The notes under the pieces were generated by a model. That model ran no database searches. It was not told the origin of the DNA and was given only the letters and a program-made list of their open reading frames with translations. Made by a program: the position numbers and the translations under genes. Shown here in pieces: positions 14,182-17,341 of a stretch of DNA of 17,341 bases. Each line of letters starts with the position of its first letter. The first letter of the stretch is position 1. Origin of the DNA: Victivallales bacterium (lineage in GTDB: Bacteria; Verrucomicrobiota; Lentisphaeria; Oligosphaerales; Lenti-02); contig JABGQJ010000086.1 of NCBI GenBank assembly GCA_018648945.1, positions 1 through 17,341 of the forward strand. Direction: 5' to 3'.

Positions 14182-15213
14182 ATGGAAGACGAGAAACTCT
14201 CCATCATCGACCACCTCGAGGAGTTGCGGCGCTGTCTGATGCTCTGCATGCTCGCGGTTGGCGTGCTGTTCCCGCTTGGCTACTGGCTGTCCGATCCTGG
14301 TATGAAGTGGCTGATCGGGTACTTCGGCGGGGGGCTTGAGCTGCACAGCTTTGCCATGCACGAGCTGTTCTTCCTGCGCATGAAGATGGGGTTTGCGTTG
14401 GCTGTGGCAGGGGCATTCCCAGTGATCGCCTGGCAGACCTGGCGGTTCGTGGCGCCAGGATTGTACACCCACGAGCGGCAGTACATCTCGCGATATGTCC
14501 TGGTCAGCACATTTCTGTTCGCTGGGGGGGCGGCGTTTGCGCTTTTCGTGGTCTACCCGACCGTGCTTCGCTTCTTTATGAGCATGCAGTCGGAGTACAT
14601 CAAGGGAACTTGGGGCGTCGCGAATTTCGTGGGCATGGCAAGCATGCTCATGCTAGGCTTCGGCATCATGTTTCAACTGCCGATCGTTGTCTATGTGTTG
14701 GCGGTGACTGAGCTGGTGAGCTTGGAGACCATGCGCAAGGCGCGTCCCGTCGTGGTCGTGGTGATTCTCGTGATGTCGGCGATCCTGACGCCGCCAGACG
14801 TGGTGAGCCAGCTGATGATGGGAATCCCATCCATGATTCTCTTCGAGATCAGTCTTCTCGTTTCGCAGCGCAGCGTGACGCGCAAGGTGGCTGAACGGCA
14901 CCGGCGCGAGGAGGAAGAACGCCTGCGCGAGGAAGAGGAGGAGCGACGCGAGCGCGAGGAAGAGGCAGCCTACCGGGCCGCCCATCCCGAGGAAGCGGCG
15001 GCCGAGGCAGTCGGCGAGGACGATGCCGATGCGGAGGCGGAGGACGACTACTCGGACTACTACGACGAATTCCACGACGAGAGCTACAGCTACGCGGACC
15101 AGCAGGAAGAACCGAAGAAGAGGCCTGGGAAGTGGCAGGTCCGCGGTCTGCGCCGGGACCGTCGGTTCATGAGCCAAGCCATGCGCAAGCGCTCACCCCG
15201 TCGCCGGAAGTAG
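14182..15213 (+). CDS. tatC: Twin-arginine translocase subunit TatC with a long charged C-terminal tail
   Basis: A 343-residue polytopic membrane protein that recognises twin-arginine signals. The core (about 1-235) carries the family hallmarks: HLEELRR near the N-terminus (11-17), FPVIAWQTWRFVAPGLYTHE (79-98) ending in the signal-binding Glu98, FQLP (164-167) and TPPDVVSQ (203-210). Six transmembrane segments can be placed. Residues about 236-343 form an extra tail: an E/R-rich helix (240-262), an acidic and Tyr-rich stretch (279-308, including DDYSDYYDEFHDE), and a strongly basic end (RKRSPRRRK). In the usual topology this lies in the cytoplasm. The ATG at 14182 has no clear Shine-Dalgarno sequence and follows the hairpin at 14138-14174. 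Confidence 0.95.
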   Translation: MEDEKLSIIDHLEELRRCLMLCMLAVGVLFPLGYWLSDPGMKWLIGYFGGGLELHSFAMHELFFLRMKMGFALAVAGAFPVIAWQTWRFVAPGLYTHERQYISRYVLVSTFLFAGGAAFALFVVYPTVLRFFMSMQSEYIKGTWGVANFVGMASMLMLGFGIMFQLPIVVYVLAVTELVSLETMRKARPVVVVVILVMSAILTPPDVVSQLMMGIPSMILFEISLLVSQRSVTRKVAERHRREEEERLREEEEERREREEEAAYRAAHPEEAAAEAVGEDDADAEAEDDYSDYYDEFHDESYSYADQQEEPKKRPGKWQVRGLRRDRRFMSQAMRKRSPRRRK

Positions 15214-15316
15214 CCTCAAACCCGGTCGCAACTCCGCACCCGCGCTTCATACCTGGCATCGAGTCCTGAGAGAAGCTAGGCTGACTGATTCACGCGAATC
15301 TGGATTGCACTGCATC

Positions 15317-15393
15317 TCAGCCCACTGTGCCAGAACGCCGACCTTGACGGGTTCCAACACGCCTGCGCCCGGCAATCTGGCACAATGGGCTGA
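15317..15393. repeat. Long inverted repeat in the gap after tatC
   Basis: The arms at 15317-15340 and 15370-15393 pair at 21 of 24 positions around a 29-nt centre. The outer 18 nt (TCAGCCCACTGTGCCAGA versus TCTGGCACAATGGGCTGA) differ from a perfect match at one base. It lies in the 299-bp non-coding gap 15214-15512. That gap also holds a small hairpin, GATTC-ACGC-GAATC (15287-15300), and no supported gene. It could be a terminator for tatC, an operator pair or a relic element. No T-run follows and no second copy is seen in the window. Confidence 0.7.
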
Positions 15394-15512
15394 TCCACAG
15401 TACACTACGTGCTCTCGCGACGAAGCGCACGGATGATCCAGGCTGGGCTTTAGTGGTGGTGAGGACCGTGTCTTCGGCCGGTTGTAGCAGTGCATATGTC
15501 AGGAGACGCGCC

Positions 15513-17195
15513 ATGGCAACGGGACGCTTCGGCAGAAACGGCGAGGGCATCATCGAGCTCCCTCTCGACGACTGGCTTGGTTTGGGTGCCGTGGACAGGT
15601 CCCACAACGATGAGAAGGTCGTGGCCATCGGCAAGCTCGGGGAGGGCGATTCTGTGGTCTTGCCGAAGGTGCATTGGTCGCGCGGCCTAAAGGGTCTGCC
15701 TGGACTCGTGCCCGCTCCGGGACATGGCAATGAGTTGGTCTCAGGCGGCGACTCGGGGAAGGCGATCCATCTGACGCCCGCGCTCGTTGCTGGTCTGGGA
15801 GCCCAGCAGAGGGATTTGCTCTGCATTACCGTGGCGAACGGTCGGTATTTCATCAAGGCGCTCACCTGTCGCGAACTGAGTTCGGAGATGCCAGGTTGGG
15901 TTGTGCTCGACGAGTTCCAGGAGACTCAGGTGGTGCGCTGGTGGTCCAGCAATCCGGACCTGTCGGGCATCTCGGACGGGCTCCTTGAGCGGATGCTCAC
16001 TGCGGCTGGGGCGCTGCGTTACGACCCGATGCCCGGGCTTGCCAAACTGCGCGATGCCTCATTGCTTCCCGCAAAGAGGGAGCTGTTGGGGGTACTCGTC
16101 GGCGAGGATGATTCCAGGCTCTCTGCATATGTGGCGGATCTGCTGGGGAAGCAGGCTGAGAACGGTAGCTGGCAGGACAGTGCCGTGACGACCGCTGGCG
16201 ACATGATCCGGCTCCTGCAGTCTGGTGTGCCGCCCGAAGACGAAGCGATCCAGCGAGGCGTCGCGTGGCTGGAACAGAGCGCGGAGCCGGTCGGCATGCC
16301 GGGTCTGTTTCTCTACGATCAGGACAGGGGGGAGGAGTACAACCGCCGCAAGACAGCGGGGACGCCGTTGCTGGACGTCCCCGGCAAGAAGCAGCGGGCC
16401 TTCTTCGACAAACTCAGCCAGCAGTATTTCGCGCCGTTCCTTGACCTCCTTCCGAAGACTGGCAAGGCGTGCGAGCCGCACACCACCTGGCCTACTGCGT
16501 TGGCCTTGCAGGCCCTCTTGCGTTGCCACAGAGGGGATTGCCCGCGGGTGATCCAGGCCATCGGGACGCTGCTCCGCTACCGAAGCCATTCCTCGGATTG
16601 TGGCGGGTGGTGTGGCTGTGGCATCTTCGGAACGACGTTGGCTGAGAGGCGGATCGACCCCAGTTGCGGCGTCGATTTCGACTCGGTGAAGACCCCAGGA
16701 TCGAACCGGGATCTTGAGTTCGCGACCTGGTTCATGACGAAGGCCGCCGTTCGCAGCATCGTGTGCAATCCCTATGCGGAGAACTACACGTGCTTAGGGC
16801 TGGGGGACAACATGGGACTGCTGGTGAGGAACCGGCTGTCCTCCCCAAGTTCGAGCTGCACGACGGTCCTGCAGGGCGCTCTGGCGCTGCACCCCGGCTA
16901 CCATGGGACGAGGCTTGAGGAACTTGCGGCCTATGAGATGAGTGGCATGCAGAACCCCAATGGCGACTGGCCAAGTCACCGTATCTCTGGGATGCTGCAT
17001 TTCGTCTCGCTGTTCGAGCACCCTCTCGGCAGGTTCCTTGCCTACCGTTCCTTGCCCGGTCTCATTCGACGGCAGAAGGAGAATGGACTCTGGTTCTCCG
17101 ACGAGCAGACTGAATCGGTTGATGATCTCCTGATTGTCTCCGCCCTGAAGCGGCTGGGTATTCTGAGTAGGCTGATCCCGGTCGGGACGCGATGA
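15513..17195 (+). CDS. Protein with terpenoid-cyclase / prenyltransferase-type alpha-toroid repeats, function unknown
   Basis: A 560-residue protein without signal peptide. Three segments match the QW-type repeat of squalene cyclases and protein prenyltransferases: KQAENGSW (213-220), MQNPNGDW (479-486) and RQKENGLW (520-527), each next to helical stretches such as VDDLLIVSALKRLGIL. The middle holds HTTWPTALALQALLRCH and a Cys cluster, CGGWCGCG (363-370). No class II cyclase DxDD motif is present; the nearest are DFDS (388-391) and SVDD (535-538). Residues about 1-120 are separate and beta-rich; AIHLTPALVAGLGAQQRD with VANGRYFIKAL loosely recalls an AbrB-type hairpin. AGGAG 8 nt upstream fixes the ATG at 15513. 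Neither activity nor partner can be stated. Confidence 0.75.
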   Translation: MATGRFGRNGEGIIELPLDDWLGLGAVDRSHNDEKVVAIGKLGEGDSVVLPKVHWSRGLKGLPGLVPAPGHGNELVSGGDSGKAIHLTPALVAGLGAQQRDLLCITVANGRYFIKALTCRELSSEMPGWVVLDEFQETQVVRWWSSNPDLSGISDGLLERMLTAAGALRYDPMPGLAKLRDASLLPAKRELLGVLVGEDDSRLSAYVADLLGKQAENGSWQDSAVTTAGDMIRLLQSGVPPEDEAIQRGVAWLEQSAEPVGMPGLFLYDQDRGEEYNRRKTAGTPLLDVPGKKQRAFFDKLSQQYFAPFLDLLPKTGKACEPHTTWPTALALQALLRCHRGDCPRVIQAIGTLLRYRSHSSDCGGWCGCGIFGTTLAERRIDPSCGVDFDSVKTPGSNRDLEFATWFMTKAAVRSIVCNPYAENYTCLGLGDNMGLLVRNRLSSPSSSCTTVLQGALALHPGYHGTRLEELAAYEMSGMQNPNGDWPSHRISGMLHFVSLFEHPLGRFLAYRSLPGLIRRQKENGLWFSDEQTESVDDLLIVSALKRLGILSRLIPVGTR

Positions 17196-17341
17196 CGACC
17201 AAGAGTCACGCGGGGTACCTGGTCTGAGACGTTGCCTAACGTTGGTGTAGGTGCTAGGGCCCGCCGTTCCCCCACGCGATCGCAGGCGGCACGCGCTGTA
17301 GGGTCGTTCCGCGCTTGCGACTTGTCGTCATGCCCGTGATG
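17196..17341. other. Non-coding end of the window
   Basis: The final 146 bases contain no supported coding start, hairpin with T-tract or RNA gene. The palindrome GCGATCGC at about 17275-17282 is short enough to be chance in GC-rich DNA. Confidence 0.5.

Noticed and set aside
14653..15177. Minus-strand frame with a Leu/Val-rich stretch
   Set aside because: Mirror of the TatC membrane helices and charged tail; no independent support.
15376..15406. Sigma-54-like TGGCAC and possible TACACT -10 box
   Set aside because: The GG and GC elements are 8 nt apart instead of 10, and TGGCAC is a poor -35 box. TGGCAC is better explained as part of the inverted repeat.
1..17341. CRISPR array, tRNA, rRNA, transposase or phage genes
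   Set aside because: No spaced direct repeats, no cloverleaf or rRNA-like stretch and no transposase or integrase motif was seen in any frame; a covariance-model scan was not possible.

Overview
The window is GC-rich, densely coded, and typical of a free-living diderm bacterium. A Tat-exported type I sulfatase, a Gfo/Idh/MocA oxidoreductase, a secreted protein with a discoidin-like C-terminus and an OmpA-type envelope protein together suggest a Planctomycetota/Lentisphaerota/Kiritimatiellota-like, polysaccharide-degrading lineage. That assignment is inferred from gene content only. I see no rRNA, tRNA, CRISPR array, insertion sequence or phage gene.

Layout. Bases 1-1868 hold the 3' part of a large, probably secreted, sugar-hydrolase-like protein. 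It converges on a Gfo/Idh/MocA oxidoreductase (1969-2994, minus) across two hairpins. A divergent gap then leads into hisH-hisF (3201-4623, plus), the two subunits of imidazole glycerol phosphate synthase. Next, on the minus strand, come an unrecognised Cys-rich two-helix membrane protein (4639-5436), which has its own good promoter, and a Tat-dependent sulfatase (5553-7475). Divergent from the sulfatase is a tandem metallo-beta-lactamase-fold protein (7641-9494). Its stop codon directly abuts that of an enolase-superfamily enzyme (9495-10769, minus). The enolase-like gene lies 7 nt downstream of a secreted protein with a discoidin-like domain (10777-11841), and both are downstream of rsmI (11942-12700, GTG start). 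Divergent from rsmI, the plus strand carries an OmpA-domain coiled-coil protein (12869-13741), tatA (13852-14118), tatC with a long charged tail (14182-15213), a gap holding a long inverted repeat, and a protein with terpenoid-cyclase/prenyltransferase-type alpha-toroid repeats (15513-17195).

How the genes fit together. Core functions (histidine biosynthesis, rRNA methylation, Tat export, envelope anchoring) are interleaved with accessory carbohydrate genes. The sulfatase has a twin-arginine signal and would use the Tat translocase encoded about 6 kb away. The sulfatase, oxidoreductase, enolase-like enzyme, discoidin-like protein and the truncated first gene could all act on sulfated or acidic sugars, but nothing here fixes a substrate.

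Most worth a second look: the alpha-toroid protein, the tandem MBL protein with one decayed metal site, the hairpin between tatA and tatC, the charged TatC tail, and the 24-nt-arm inverted repeat at 15317-15393. I did not find a clear, complete novel defence or mobile system.
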